Origin: Gordonia rhizosphera NBRC 16068
GTDB lineage: Bacteria; Actinomycetota; Actinomycetes; Mycobacteriales; Mycobacteriaceae
NCBI RefSeq assembly: GCF_000298195.1
Contig: NZ_BAHC01000217.1
Location: forward strand, 1-41,949
Length of the DNA: 41,949 nucleotides
Direction: 5' to 3'
Under the pieces are notes generated by a model that did no database searches, had not been told where the DNA came from, and saw only the letters and a program-made list of their open reading frames with translations. Numbering within the stretch: the stretch's first letter is position 1; each line of letters opens with the position of its first letter. This document shows positions 8,728 to 15,625 of the stretch, one piece after another. Position numbers and translations under genes: made by a program.

Positions 8728-8790
8728 GAAGAATCCTTCGTTCTTACGATTCATCAATTGAAAGATTTATCAAGTCGTCATTTAAGCAGG
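8728..8790 (-). promoter_or_regulatory. Control region of the arsR-hyc operon
   Basis: This AT-rich island lies directly upstream of arsR. It holds a near-palindrome GAAGAATCCTTC (8728-8739), two direct repeats GATTCATCAA (8748-8757) and GATTTATCAA (8764-8773) spaced 16 bp apart, and a TCAATTGA palindrome between them. On the minus strand TTAAAT and TTCAAT, 17 bp apart, could be -35 and -10 elements. ArsR operators are usually such repeats; binding here is inferred. Confidence 0.45.
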
Positions 8791-8821
8791 TTCGAAGCCG
8801 TCCGTCGAATGGACGACCAAG

Positions 8822-9640
8822 TCACCAATGACAGATGTCCTGTGGAGGGTTGGTGCTGATCTGCAACGTTCGGTACGCCAGAACCCCTTGGCACATACCG
8901 ATGTCGGAGGCGACGAGCGCATACCGCGGCGGCTGTCCCGTTTGCACGCATCCCAGGCCACTACCGTGCGCCACCGAGGCGCCCCAGTCCCGCCAAACGA
9001 TCTGCGAGATGGCGTTGGGGCACGAGCCCATCGAGATCACCGCGGGTTGCTCTGTGCCGTACCCGCGCGCATCTGGGCCCACCCCCGACGTCGAACCGAG
9101 CACGACCATCGATGCGGCCTGCGTGACCGGCGCTTGCACTCCCTGTTCAGGTCCGACCTCGACCGCCGATTCGTTCAAGACGACGGTGCCGTTCTGGATG
9201 AGCTGGAATCCGTCGCGGGTGATCACGTAGCGCGCGTTGTCGGGGGCGTTGACGGCGACGAATCCACCCGGCTGACGGTAGACGTCATACAGGTCGATAG
9301 TGGCGCCGTCGGACATTCGGTAGCCGCGGTAGTACAGATCGTTCGTCTCGCTGCGGCAGACAACCAGTGCCGACTTCTCGGTTCGCATATACATCTCGGC
9401 GTTGTCGTCACCGAGGCACCGGGCGCCCTCCCCAAAGACGAAAAAGCCGTGGGCATCGGCATCGGAAGCCGACGATGGCGCCGCATTAGTGATCGTCGGC
9501 GGGGCCGCGGTGACCGTGTGACGGACAGTGACGGTAGAGGGTGGCCCGGCAGTCCGAAAAGGTCCCGCGCTTGAGCAGCCGACCAACAGCCCACCCAGCG
9601 CCGCGCCGAGAAATGCGATTGCGACTGCGACGTTTCGCAT
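8822..9640 (-). CDS. Secreted lipoprotein of unknown function
   Basis: The 272-residue protein begins with a short positive N-terminus, a hydrophobic stretch and a lipobox LLVGC with the acylated cysteine at residue 22, so it should be a membrane-anchored lipoprotein. A Pro/Thr/Ser/Ala-rich linker follows (about 23-60). The mature part has eight or so cysteines in segments such as GARCLGDDNAEMYM, ALVVCRSETNDLYYRGYR, SMGSCPNAISQIVW and DIGMCQGVLAYRT, suggesting disulfides. The YYRGYR..DGATIDLYDV stretch resembles uncharacterised secreted proteins of Gordonia/Rhodococcus/Nocardia; I do not recognise a function. ATG 9640 is preferred because it opens the signal peptide. The frame is open further upstream through a heptanucleotide repeat. 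It ends 108 bp from arsR. Confidence 0.8.
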   Translation of the reverse strand: MRNVAVAIAFLGAALGGLLVGCSSAGPFRTAGPPSTVTVRHTVTAAPPTITNAAPSSASDADAHGFFVFGEGARCLGDDNAEMYMRTEKSALVVCRSETNDLYYRGYRMSDGATIDLYDVYRQPGGFVAVNAPDNARYVITRDGFQLIQNGTVVLNESAVEVGPEQGVQAPVTQAASMVVLGSTSGVGPDARGYGTEQPAVISMGSCPNAISQIVWRDWGASVAHGSGLGCVQTGQPPRYALVASDIGMCQGVLAYRTLQISTNPPQDICHW

Positions 9641-9653
9641 GATCTTCCATCCA

Positions 9654-9702
9654 GTCCCCGGTCCCCGGTCCTCGGATCTCGGGCTCGGGATCTCGGGCTG
9701 GA
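9654..9702. repeat. Degenerate heptanucleotide tandem repeat
   Basis: Seven consecutive 7-bp units can be read: GTCCCCG, GTCCCCG, GTCCTCG, GATCTCG, GGCTCGG, GATCTCG, GGCTGGA. The tract also contains a 12-bp direct repeat GGATCTCGGGCT at 9674-9685 and 9688-9699. It lies 13 bp upstream of the lipoprotein start codon, in a 308-bp divergent gap (9641-9948) in which I see no gene. Seven is not a multiple of three, so slippage would alter any frame reading through it. Confidence 0.6.
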
Positions 9703-9948
9703 CCGGTGCCATCTGCACTGGATGCATAGCACGCACCGTCCGCTGGGCGCTCGGTGTTTCCGGGCACTGCGGCGAAAGCGGCCAAGGTTCACCCGAACGC
9801 GCCACAGGAGCAGCGGCACACGGTGCTCGACCACTCCCCGGCATCGCATTCGAGATCGGCCTGGGTCGCTGCGCCCTCCCGGAATAGGCGGACGACTGCC
9901 AGCCTTATTAGATGCGTGAGCAAGCAAGTGAAGACGAAGGAGGACACC

Positions 9949-10998
9949 ATGTCCACGAACAACACTGCAACGCAGTCGGCCCTGGGAACGGTCGTTGATC
10001 TGGGCAAGCCCTGGCGCGGCGTCGGGCCGTTCCTGTTCGCGAGTCGACACGTCGACAAGTACCCCCGCGGCAACGCCCAGGGCGGTCCCGCATCCGGCCT
10101 CGACGGACGCCCGCTCGGCAGCGACTTCAACCACCCATCCGGGTGGAGCATGTACCACGGCCACCGGGTGCCCGGCTTCCCTGCGCATCCCCACCGCGGC
10201 TTCGAGACCGTGACGATCGCCCGCCAAGGCATCGTCGACCACGCCGATTCGACGGGTGCCGGCGCACGCTACGGCGACGGCGACGTCCAGTGGGTCACCG
10301 CGGGACGCGGAGTGAGTCACTCCGAGATGTTCCCGCTGGTGAACCAGGATGCCGACAACCCGTTCGAGCTGTACCAGCTGTGGCTGAACCTGCCGGCCGC
10401 GAACAAGGGCGCGGCCCCCGAGTTCACCATGCAATGGCACGAGGACATCCCCGTGGTCACCGGCTCCGAGGGTGCGAAGGTCACCGTCATCGCCGGCGAG
10501 TTCGACGGTACGGCGCCGCTCGCTCCCCCGAAGGCCTCCTGGGCCGCGAGCCGCGACTCTGACGTCGCGATCTGGCTGATCGACCTCGAGCCGAACTCGT
10601 CGATCGAGATCCCGGCCACGAACTCGGACGCCGCCGAGCGCTTGCTGTACGTACATGGCGACGCGAAGGCCTCGGTCTCGGTCGACGGTACGACGGTGCA
10701 CGACGGCCAGGGCTTCGCCCAGACCACGCGCAGCCGGTTGACCCTGGCCACGTCGGCGGTGCCGGCGACCGTGCTGGTGCTGCAGGGCGCCCCGCTCAAC
10801 GAGCCCGTGGTGTCCTACGGCCCCTTCGTGATGAACACGGACGCGGAGATCGAGCAGGCCTTCGCCGACTACCGCCGCGATCAGTTCGGCGGCTGGCCGT
10901 GGCCCGACACGGCACCGGTGTACGACCTGGACGCTCCGCGGTTCGCGATGTACGGCGACGGCCGGATCGAGCACCCGCGCGAGTTCGCAGCACAGTGA
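9949..10998 (+). CDS. Pirin family protein
   Basis: The 349-residue cupin-type protein has the pirin N-terminal domain with all iron ligands visible: H80 and H82 (AHPHRGFETVTI) and H124 and E126 (GVSHSEMFP), followed by the pirin C-terminal domain (about 200-300). Bacterial pirins act as quercetin 2,3-dioxygenases or as redox/stress-linked regulators; which applies here is unknown. ATG 9949 has a strong AAGGAGGAC ribosome site; the frame is open further upstream without family similarity. The tail after the cupin domains (FADYRRDQFGGWPWPD, then a predicted disordered end) is normal for actinobacterial members. It is the first gene of a likely three-gene unit with a MarR regulator and an LLM-class oxidoreductase. 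Confidence 0.93.
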   Translation: MSTNNTATQSALGTVVDLGKPWRGVGPFLFASRHVDKYPRGNAQGGPASGLDGRPLGSDFNHPSGWSMYHGHRVPGFPAHPHRGFETVTIARQGIVDHADSTGAGARYGDGDVQWVTAGRGVSHSEMFPLVNQDADNPFELYQLWLNLPAANKGAAPEFTMQWHEDIPVVTGSEGAKVTVIAGEFDGTAPLAPPKASWAASRDSDVAIWLIDLEPNSSIEIPATNSDAAERLLYVHGDAKASVSVDGTTVHDGQGFAQTTRSRLTLATSAVPATVLVLQGAPLNEPVVSYGPFVMNTDAEIEQAFADYRRDQFGGWPWPDTAPVYDLDAPRFAMYGDGRIEHPREFAAQ

Positions 10999-11012
10999 CT
11001 GCACATTGGGGT

Positions 11013-11041
11013 TTGATTCAATGACCGCGCGCGCATCTAAG
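11013..11041 (+). promoter_or_regulatory. Putative internal promoter/operator of the MarR gene
   Basis: TTGATT (11013-11018) and TCTAAG are 17 bp apart and could be -35/-10 elements for the MarR gene. The -35 overlaps a perfect 9-bp palindrome TTGATTCAA (11013-11021), a plausible MarR half-site pair for autoregulation. Both assignments are by eye. Confidence 0.35.
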
Positions 11042-11085
11042 GGGTGTCATCAACGGCGCGCACCCCGATGCCACGGGAGGCAACG

Positions 11086-11520
11086 ATGAGACCCGGCGAC
11101 GTATGGCACAGCCTCCTGATCGCCTACGGCAACCTGTCCACCCAGTTCTCCACGGCGCTGGAGAACGCGTACCGCGTGAGCCTCGCGGAGTTCGAGGCGC
11201 TGCTGTGGATCGACCGCGCCGGCGGCACCCCGATCCAGGCGATCGACCTCGTCGATCGCCTGCTGCTCACCCAGAGCGGCGTCACCCGTCTACTCGGCCG
11301 GCTCGAGTCCGCCGGATTCATCGACCGGGTGCCGTGTAGCTACGACGGCCGCCGCAAGGACATCTCGCTCACCGAGCACGGCCGCGAGACCTTCGCCGCC
11401 ATGAAGGAACTCCACGCCGCGCACATCGAATCGCTCATCACCGCCCGCCTCACGGACCGGCAGATGGACGAGCTGACCGAGCTGCTCATGCTCCTGGCAC
11501 CCAAAGAAAGGCTGGTATGA
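11086..11520 (+). CDS. MarR-family transcriptional regulator
   Basis: The 144-residue protein has the MarR winged helix: recognition region LLLTQSGVTRLLGRLESAGFI (about 63-83) and wing VPCSYDGRRKDISLTEHGRE with the family D-x-R motif (DGRRK). ATG 11086 is chosen because GGGAGG lies five bases upstream; an earlier in-frame GTG (11044) has no ribosome site. The gene overlaps the next one by four bases (ATGA). It probably controls its own operon in response to a small phenolic or oxidant ligand; one cysteine in the wing region (about C86) could sense oxidation, which is speculative. Confidence 0.9.
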   Translation: MRPGDVWHSLLIAYGNLSTQFSTALENAYRVSLAEFEALLWIDRAGGTPIQAIDLVDRLLLTQSGVTRLLGRLESAGFIDRVPCSYDGRRKDISLTEHGRETFAAMKELHAAHIESLITARLTDRQMDELTELLMLLAPKERLV

Positions 11521-12395
11521 CAATGGATTACGGACATGAACTGAAATTCGGCACGTTCATCACCCCCGACATCTCCGACCCGGGGCGCACGGTGGATCTG
11601 GCAGTCGCGACCGACACCCACGGTCTCGACCTCGCCACGTTCCAGGACCACCCCTACCAGTCGCGGTTTCTCGACACATGGACCCTGATGTCGTACGTGG
11701 GGGCGCGGACCGAGCGGATCTCGCTGTCCCCCAACGTGGCGAACCTACCGCTGCGCCCGCCCGCCGTGCTCGCCCGCTCGGCGGCCTCGCTCGACGCCCT
11801 CACCGGAGGTCGTGTGGAGCTCGGCCTCGGCGCGGGCGCGTTCTGGGACGCTATCGATGCGATGGGAGGCCGGCGCCTCACGCCCCCGCAGGCAGTGGCC
11901 GCTCTCCGCGAGGGAATCGCGGTGATCCGCGGGGTCTGGGGTCAGGGCACCAACCACGTCGACGGGGAGTACCACTTCCTGCACGGCGCCAAGCCCGCCG
12001 CCCCGAAGCACCCCATCGGTATCTGGGTCGGCGCCTACAAGCCCGCGATGCTGCGCGTCACCGGCACGTTGGCCGACGGTTGGTTGCCCTCGCTCGGGCA
12101 GATCCGGGCGCAGGGCGGCGAGGCGCTGGGGTCTGCGAACGCCCGGATCGACGACGCCGCCACTTCCGCCGGTCGCTCCCCCACCGACGTGCGGCGCCTG
12201 CTCAACGTGGGCGGCGTCGACGACCTCCCGCCCTCCGAGTGGGCGAAGAAACTCACCGAGCTGGCCCTCGAGCACGGCTTCTCCACGTTCATCTTCTCCG
12301 GCGACGACAGCCCACGGTTCCCCGCCGTGATCGGCGCCGAAATCGCCCCAGCGATCCGTGCGGAGGTGGCCGCCGAGCGCGGGGACGCCGTCTGA
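11517..12395 (+). CDS. LLM-class flavin-dependent oxidoreductase
   Basis: The 292-residue TIM-barrel protein belongs to the luciferase-like monooxygenase superfamily, whose actinobacterial members often use coenzyme F420 or FMN. Family features are the early FGTFITPD strand, FQDHPYQSRFLDTW, TERISLSPNVANLPLRPPAVLARSAASLDALTGGRVELGLGAG split over about 60-110, and the IGIWVGAYKPAMLRVTGTLADGWLPS region (about 165-190) common in F420-type members. Two starts are possible (ATG 11517 or ATG 11523); the first overlaps the MarR stop (ATGA). The substrate is unknown. Association with a pirin and MarR suggests detoxification of quinones or other electrophiles. Confidence 0.9.
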   Translation: MTMDYGHELKFGTFITPDISDPGRTVDLAVATDTHGLDLATFQDHPYQSRFLDTWTLMSYVGARTERISLSPNVANLPLRPPAVLARSAASLDALTGGRVELGLGAGAFWDAIDAMGGRRLTPPQAVAALREGIAVIRGVWGQGTNHVDGEYHFLHGAKPAAPKHPIGIWVGAYKPAMLRVTGTLADGWLPSLGQIRAQGGEALGSANARIDDAATSAGRSPTDVRRLLNVGGVDDLPPSEWAKKLTELALEHGFSTFIFSGDDSPRFPAVIGAEIAPAIRAEVAAERGDAV

Positions 12396-12430
12396 CGCCC
12401 GATTGTTCCGGCAACGACTCCAGAAACGAG

Positions 12431-12458
12431 AAGAACCAGCTGTCACCAGCTGGTTCTT
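12431..12458. terminator. Bidirectional hairpin terminator
   Basis: A perfect 12-bp stem AAGAACCAGCTG / CAGCTGGTTCTT with loop TCAC lies between the LLM gene (plus) and tRNA-Phe (minus), which converge here. Each strand ends the stem in a short T/A-rich tail (TTCTTATTG on plus), as expected for intrinsic termination. Confidence 0.8.
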
Positions 12459-12462
12459 ATTG

Positions 12463-12536
12463 TGGCCAGGGCCGGGATCGAACCGGCGACCTTCCGCTTT
12501 TCAGGCGGACGCTCGTACCAACTGAGCTACCTGGCC
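12463..12536 (-). tRNA. tRNA-Phe (GAA)
   Basis: The minus-strand 74-nt sequence folds into a cloverleaf: acceptor GGCCAGG/CCTGGCC, D arm GCTC/GAGC, anticodon stem TCCGC/GCGGA with loop CTGAAAA (anticodon GAA), T arm GCCGG/CCGGC with TTCGATC. The discriminator base is A; no complete CCA is encoded. Confidence 0.96.
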
Positions 12537-12574
12537 GGACGGCACCCGAACCGAATGCCAATCGCAAGAAATTG

Positions 12575-12648
12575 CGACCCTGACGGGACTCGAACCCGCG
12601 ACCTCCGCCGTGACAGGGCGGCGCGCTAACCAACTGCGCCACAGGGCC
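12575..12648 (-). tRNA. tRNA-Asp (GTC)
   Basis: The 74-nt minus-strand cloverleaf has acceptor GGCCCTG/CAGGGTC (one G-T pair), anticodon stem CCGCC/GGCGG with loop CTGTCAC (anticodon GTC), and T arm GCGGG/CCCGT with TTCGAGT. The discriminator is G and CCA is not encoded. It is the middle gene of a Glu-Asp-Phe cluster. Confidence 0.96.
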
Positions 12649-12694
12649 ATGTTCTGTTGTGTGCTCCCCCGTCCCACTGGGGGCTGGGCAAGCG

Positions 12695-12767
12695 TACCCC
12701 CTACGGGATTCGAACCCGCGCTACCGCCTTGAAAGGGCGGCGTCCTAGGCCGCTAGACGAAGGGGGC
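12695..12767 (-). tRNA. tRNA-Glu (TTC)
   Basis: The 73-nt minus-strand cloverleaf has acceptor GCCCCCT/AGGGGGT (terminal G-T), anticodon stem CCGCC/GGCGG with loop CTTTCAA (anticodon TTC), and T arm GCGGG/CCCGT with TTCGAAT. It is the first transcribed gene of the Glu-Asp-Phe cluster, an order common in actinobacteria. Confidence 0.96.
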
Positions 12768-12791
12768 CGGTTCTCCGTTGGGAGCCGACTC

Positions 12792-12821
12792 AGCTTAGGA
12801 CACACGCCGGACAATTCACAA
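12792..12821 (-). promoter_or_regulatory. Putative promoter of the tRNA-Glu-Asp-Phe cluster
   Basis: On the minus strand TTGTGA (12816-12821) and TAAGCT (12792-12797) are separated by 18 bp. The predicted start lies near 12785, about 18 bases before mature tRNA-Glu. The rest of 12768-13033 shows no gene. Confidence 0.5.
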
Positions 12822-13000
12822 ATCAGCAGGCCAAGATCGTTTTCGGGGCATGATTGCCACCGATGGCCAGGCGCAGAAACCAGGCCATCGACCGAAAAAC
12901 CCGCGAATGTGGCAGGCTGCCGTCGCGACTGCGACGACTGTGATTTTGCCGACACTGGCGTCATCATCCGACCCCTCCCCACGATCGCCCACGAGACCTG

Positions 13001-13006
13001 TAAACT
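13001..13006 (+). promoter_or_regulatory. Possible -10 element of tRNA-Lys
   Basis: TAAACT, preceded directly by TG, lies 27 bases before the tRNA-Lys 5' end, a suitable distance. No convincing -35 element is present at the usual spacing. Confidence 0.35.
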
Positions 13007-13033
13007 CGTCGGCGCCCTGCTTCGCGGGGCACG

Positions 13034-13106
13034 GCCCCTATAGCTCAGTTGGTAGAGCTACGGACTTTTAATCCGCAGGTCCCAGGTTCGAGCCCTGGTG
13101 GGGGCA
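13034..13106 (+). tRNA. tRNA-Lys (TTT)
   Basis: The 73-nt plus-strand cloverleaf has acceptor GCCCCTA/TGGGGGC, D arm GCTC/GAGC, anticodon loop CTTTTAA (anticodon TTT) on a CGGA/TCCG stem, and T arm CCAGG/CCTGG with TTCGAGC. The discriminator is A followed by CC without the final A. Confidence 0.96.
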
Positions 13107-13107
13107 C

Positions 13108-13139
13108 CGCAAACCGCCTGGTCACCGGCAGTTTTTGCG
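13108..13139 (+). terminator. Possible terminator after tRNA-Lys
   Basis: CGCAAA (13108-13113) can pair with TTTGCG (13134-13139), and a run of five T sits in the right arm. The inner loop is partly self-complementary. The remaining sequence to 13383 shows no gene. Confidence 0.35.
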
Positions 13140-13383
13140 TTGAGAGGGCACGTGCGGCGCCGCCCATGCCACCCCCGTGCTCCTCACCGGCGCGGCGGCG
13201 CGTCAGGGCCGCTCTGTCGGCACCGGAGCGTTGATCAGAGAACTGTTGTGCCGCACCGTGATCTGAGGATTGGGATGAAGGCGCGACGACCGGGTGCGAC
13301 GCCATCGTTCCGCCGGCATGAGCGCGCGATCGGTCGCTCAGGCGAGGCGGTCCGATGATCGACGACGAACAAACGAACAACAC

Positions 13384-13971
13384 CTATGCGGTGTCGCGGT
13401 TGTTCGACGCCTCCGCCGGCTTCCCCGGCGCGTCGAAACCCTCGTTGTTGATGCGCGCCATCTCGGCCCGGACACGATCGAGCATCTCGACGAGCTGAGC
13501 CCGTTCCGGCGCGCTGAGGACACCGAAACCGCGTTCGTCGAGCTGGAACTGGCGCATCAGCGAGGTCTCGAGACTCCGTGATCCCGCCTCGGTGAGCTCC
13601 AGTGTGATCAGACGTGCGTCGTAGGTGCTGGCGGTGCGATTGATCAGCCCGTCGGATTCCAGCGCCTTGAGCATGTTGGACATCGTCTGTCGACTCACCT
13701 GCAACAGGTTGACGAGGTCGCGGGCGCTGATCGGCGCGAACAGCCAGATCACGTAGAGCACCCGAAACGACAGCCACGATCGTCGATCGCGTCCGTGGAT
13801 GTATTTCTCCGAGACCACGGCGTGCGCCTGAGCGGCTCGGGTCAGCGCGATGCCGGCCGTAGTGGCCTCGTAATCCTGGTCCGGGAAACGGGCCTTGGTA
13901 CGACGGCGCATCTCGTCGGTGAACGAGGGGCGCCCCGTACGACCCTCACCGGCCGTCGACTCCGACGTCAT
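13384..13971 (-). CDS. MarR-family transcriptional regulator
   Basis: The 195-residue protein is a long MarR member. The winged helix is seen at about residues 85-135: SARDLVNLLQVSRQTMSNML as recognition region, LESDGLINRTASTYDARLITLELTEAG as the wing with the D-x-R motif. A 60-residue N-terminal extension (DEMRRRTKARFPDQDYEA) precedes it. ATG 13971 follows AGGAGG by seven bases, better than an upstream in-frame ATG at 14007. It is divergent from the MFS-ligase-WS/DGAT operon across a 230-bp gap carrying a 33-bp palindrome, so it most likely represses that operon and itself until a pathway substrate or its CoA ester binds, as known for CouR/FerR-type MarR regulators of hydroxycinnamate operons. 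Confidence 0.9.
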   Translation of the reverse strand: MTSESTAGEGRTGRPSFTDEMRRRTKARFPDQDYEATTAGIALTRAAQAHAVVSEKYIHGRDRRSWLSFRVLYVIWLFAPISARDLVNLLQVSRQTMSNMLKALESDGLINRTASTYDARLITLELTEAGSRSLETSLMRQFQLDERGFGVLSAPERAQLVEMLDRVRAEMARINNEGFDAPGKPAEASNNRDTA

Positions 13972-14074
13972 GGCATTCCTCCTGCTGCGTGAAGTCCTCG
14001 ACGACATCCTCCCAGAGGACGTCCGGTCAGTGCGTCAACTACCACACGGGTCATCGTGACCTGCTACACAGAAG

Positions 14075-14115
14075 TTGTCAAACTATTGACTGTCAATATT
14101 GGGACAATCTAGTGT
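14075..14115. promoter_or_regulatory. MarR-type operator and divergent promoter
   Basis: A perfect 15-bp palindrome TATTGAC-T-GTCAATA (14084-14098) is flanked by TTGTC (14075-14079) and GACAA (14103-14107), all symmetric about base 14091. The plus-strand core contains TTGACT (14086-14091), 18 bp from TAGTGT (14110-14115), forming a plausible promoter for the MFS operon. The minus strand has TTGACA elements suitable for the regulator gene. The layout fits autoregulated divergent control. Confidence 0.7.
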
Positions 14116-14201
14116 CATGAGTCATAGCCGCTCCAGCCGGACGGTGACCATCACACGTCTCACCGCCGCATCCGGTGCGACCGAGAAGAAGGACAGGGCT
14201 C

Positions 14202-15590
14202 ATGGAACTCCGGGACGCCATCCGCCAGAACCCCATGACGAGGTACCAATGGTCAGTGGTGGGGATCTGCATCATGCTGACCCTCATCGACGGTTACGAG
14301 ATCCTCGTGACCGCGTTCACCCTCCCCGCGCTCACCGCCGAGTGGGGGCTGTCCCTGGAGCAGGCCGGTCTGGTCGCATCCATCGGCACCCTCGGAATGG
14401 GGATCGGCGCGGTCCTCTTCGGCCCGATGGGTGACCGGTTCGGACGACGACGACACATCCTCGTGTCACTGGTGCTGATCGTGCTCGGCATGGTGGCCTC
14501 CGGCCTCGCGCCGTCGTTCACGGTGTTCCTGCTCTTCCGGTTCCTCGCCGGCATATTCCTCGGTGGCATCGTGCCGAGCATCAACGTGCTGGTGTCCGAG
14601 TACGCCTCGGACGCCCGGCGCGGCAGCGTGATGGGCATCTACGGCGTCGGCTTCCCGCTCGGCGCGGCCATCGGCGGATTTCTCTCGATCTGGCTGATCC
14701 ACCACTTCGACTGGCACGGCCCGTTCCTGTTCTCGGCGATCGTCACCGCTGTGCTCGCCGTCGTCGCCTACTTCACCCTGCCCGAATCGGTCAGTTACCT
14801 CGTCGAGAAGCAGCCGCGGGGCGCCATCAAGGCGTACAACCGCATCGGGGTCCGCCTCGGTCTCGGCGGCGGGCATGAACTGCCCGAACCCACCGCGCAC
14901 GTCATCAAGCCATCGCTGGGCAAGGACATGTGGCGTGGCATCATGCTCAAACGCACCCTGTTGCTGTTCATCTCGTACGCCTTGCTGATCGGTGCCTTCT
15001 ACTTCGCGAACAGTTTCACCGCCAAGCTGGTGGCCGCCTCGACCGGTGACGACACGATCGGCATCACCGCGCAGGCTCTGGTGGCCGCCGGCGGCGTGGC
15101 CGGCGCACTACTGTTCGCCGCCTTCTCGCTGCGTCTGCATCCGCGCATCGTCACCGCGGTGGTGATGTTCATCGGAACCGCCGCGTTCTTCCTGTTCGGC
15201 ACGTCCTTCCATCACACCGGCCTGGTCCTGGTACTGGCCGTGCTGGTCGGCCTCGCGGCCAACGGCGGTGTGGCCGCCTACTTCGCGATCAGCCCGTCGG
15301 TGTACCCGACGGCGATCCGCGCCTCGGCGGTCGGCCTGATGATGGGCTTCGGACGGGTGGTCGCCTTCCTGGCACCCAACATCGCCGCGTTCATGCTCTC
15401 GCACGGTCTGACCCCGCCGCAGGTTTACCTCGTCTACGCGGTCGTGCTGGCCGTCGCCGGTCTCGCGGTGATCGCGCTGCATCGCACCTACCGCGGCGAC
15501 CATGCGCTCGACGCAATGGAAATCGAGAGCCAGGTCGGCCTGCGCCTCGACGCGGACAGCACCGCGAAGGTCCGTTCCGCGTCCGTCTGA
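14202..15590 (+). CDS. MFS transporter, aromatic acid/H+ symporter type
   Basis: The 462-residue protein has about 12 membrane helices. Helix 1 carries LIDGYEILVTAF, close to the D-G-x-D/E motif of the aromatic acid:H+ symporter (AAHS) group, and loop 2-3 carries the MFS motif GPMGDRFGRRRH (about 71-82). The second half repeats the fold (helices 7-12 from about residue 255). ATG 14202 follows AAGGA nine bases upstream. It lies 35 bp before a CoA ligase gene and is divergent from a MarR regulator, so it probably imports the acid that the ligase activates. Shikimate, benzoates, hydroxycinnamates or other carboxylates are possible; sequence alone does not decide. Confidence 0.9.
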   Translation: MELRDAIRQNPMTRYQWSVVGICIMLTLIDGYEILVTAFTLPALTAEWGLSLEQAGLVASIGTLGMGIGAVLFGPMGDRFGRRRHILVSLVLIVLGMVASGLAPSFTVFLLFRFLAGIFLGGIVPSINVLVSEYASDARRGSVMGIYGVGFPLGAAIGGFLSIWLIHHFDWHGPFLFSAIVTAVLAVVAYFTLPESVSYLVEKQPRGAIKAYNRIGVRLGLGGGHELPEPTAHVIKPSLGKDMWRGIMLKRTLLLFISYALLIGAFYFANSFTAKLVAASTGDDTIGITAQALVAAGGVAGALLFAAFSLRLHPRIVTAVVMFIGTAAFFLFGTSFHHTGLVLVLAVLVGLAANGGVAAYFAISPSVYPTAIRASAVGLMMGFGRVVAFLAPNIAAFMLSHGLTPPQVYLVYAVVLAVAGLAVIALHRTYRGDHALDAMEIESQVGLRLDADSTAKVRSASV

Positions 15591-15625
15591 TTCCACCACT
15601 GCAACGAGAAACCAAGGAGCTCTTC

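Noticed and set aside
9223..11004. 593-codon open frame antisense to the pirin gene
   Set aside because: The composition is that of an antisense shadow, and it runs through the lipoprotein gene out of frame. Pirin has intact motifs and a ribosome site.
12463..13106. tRNA cluster as an integration site for a mobile element
   Set aside because: No integrase, no duplicated tRNA 3' end and no compositional break were seen on either side.
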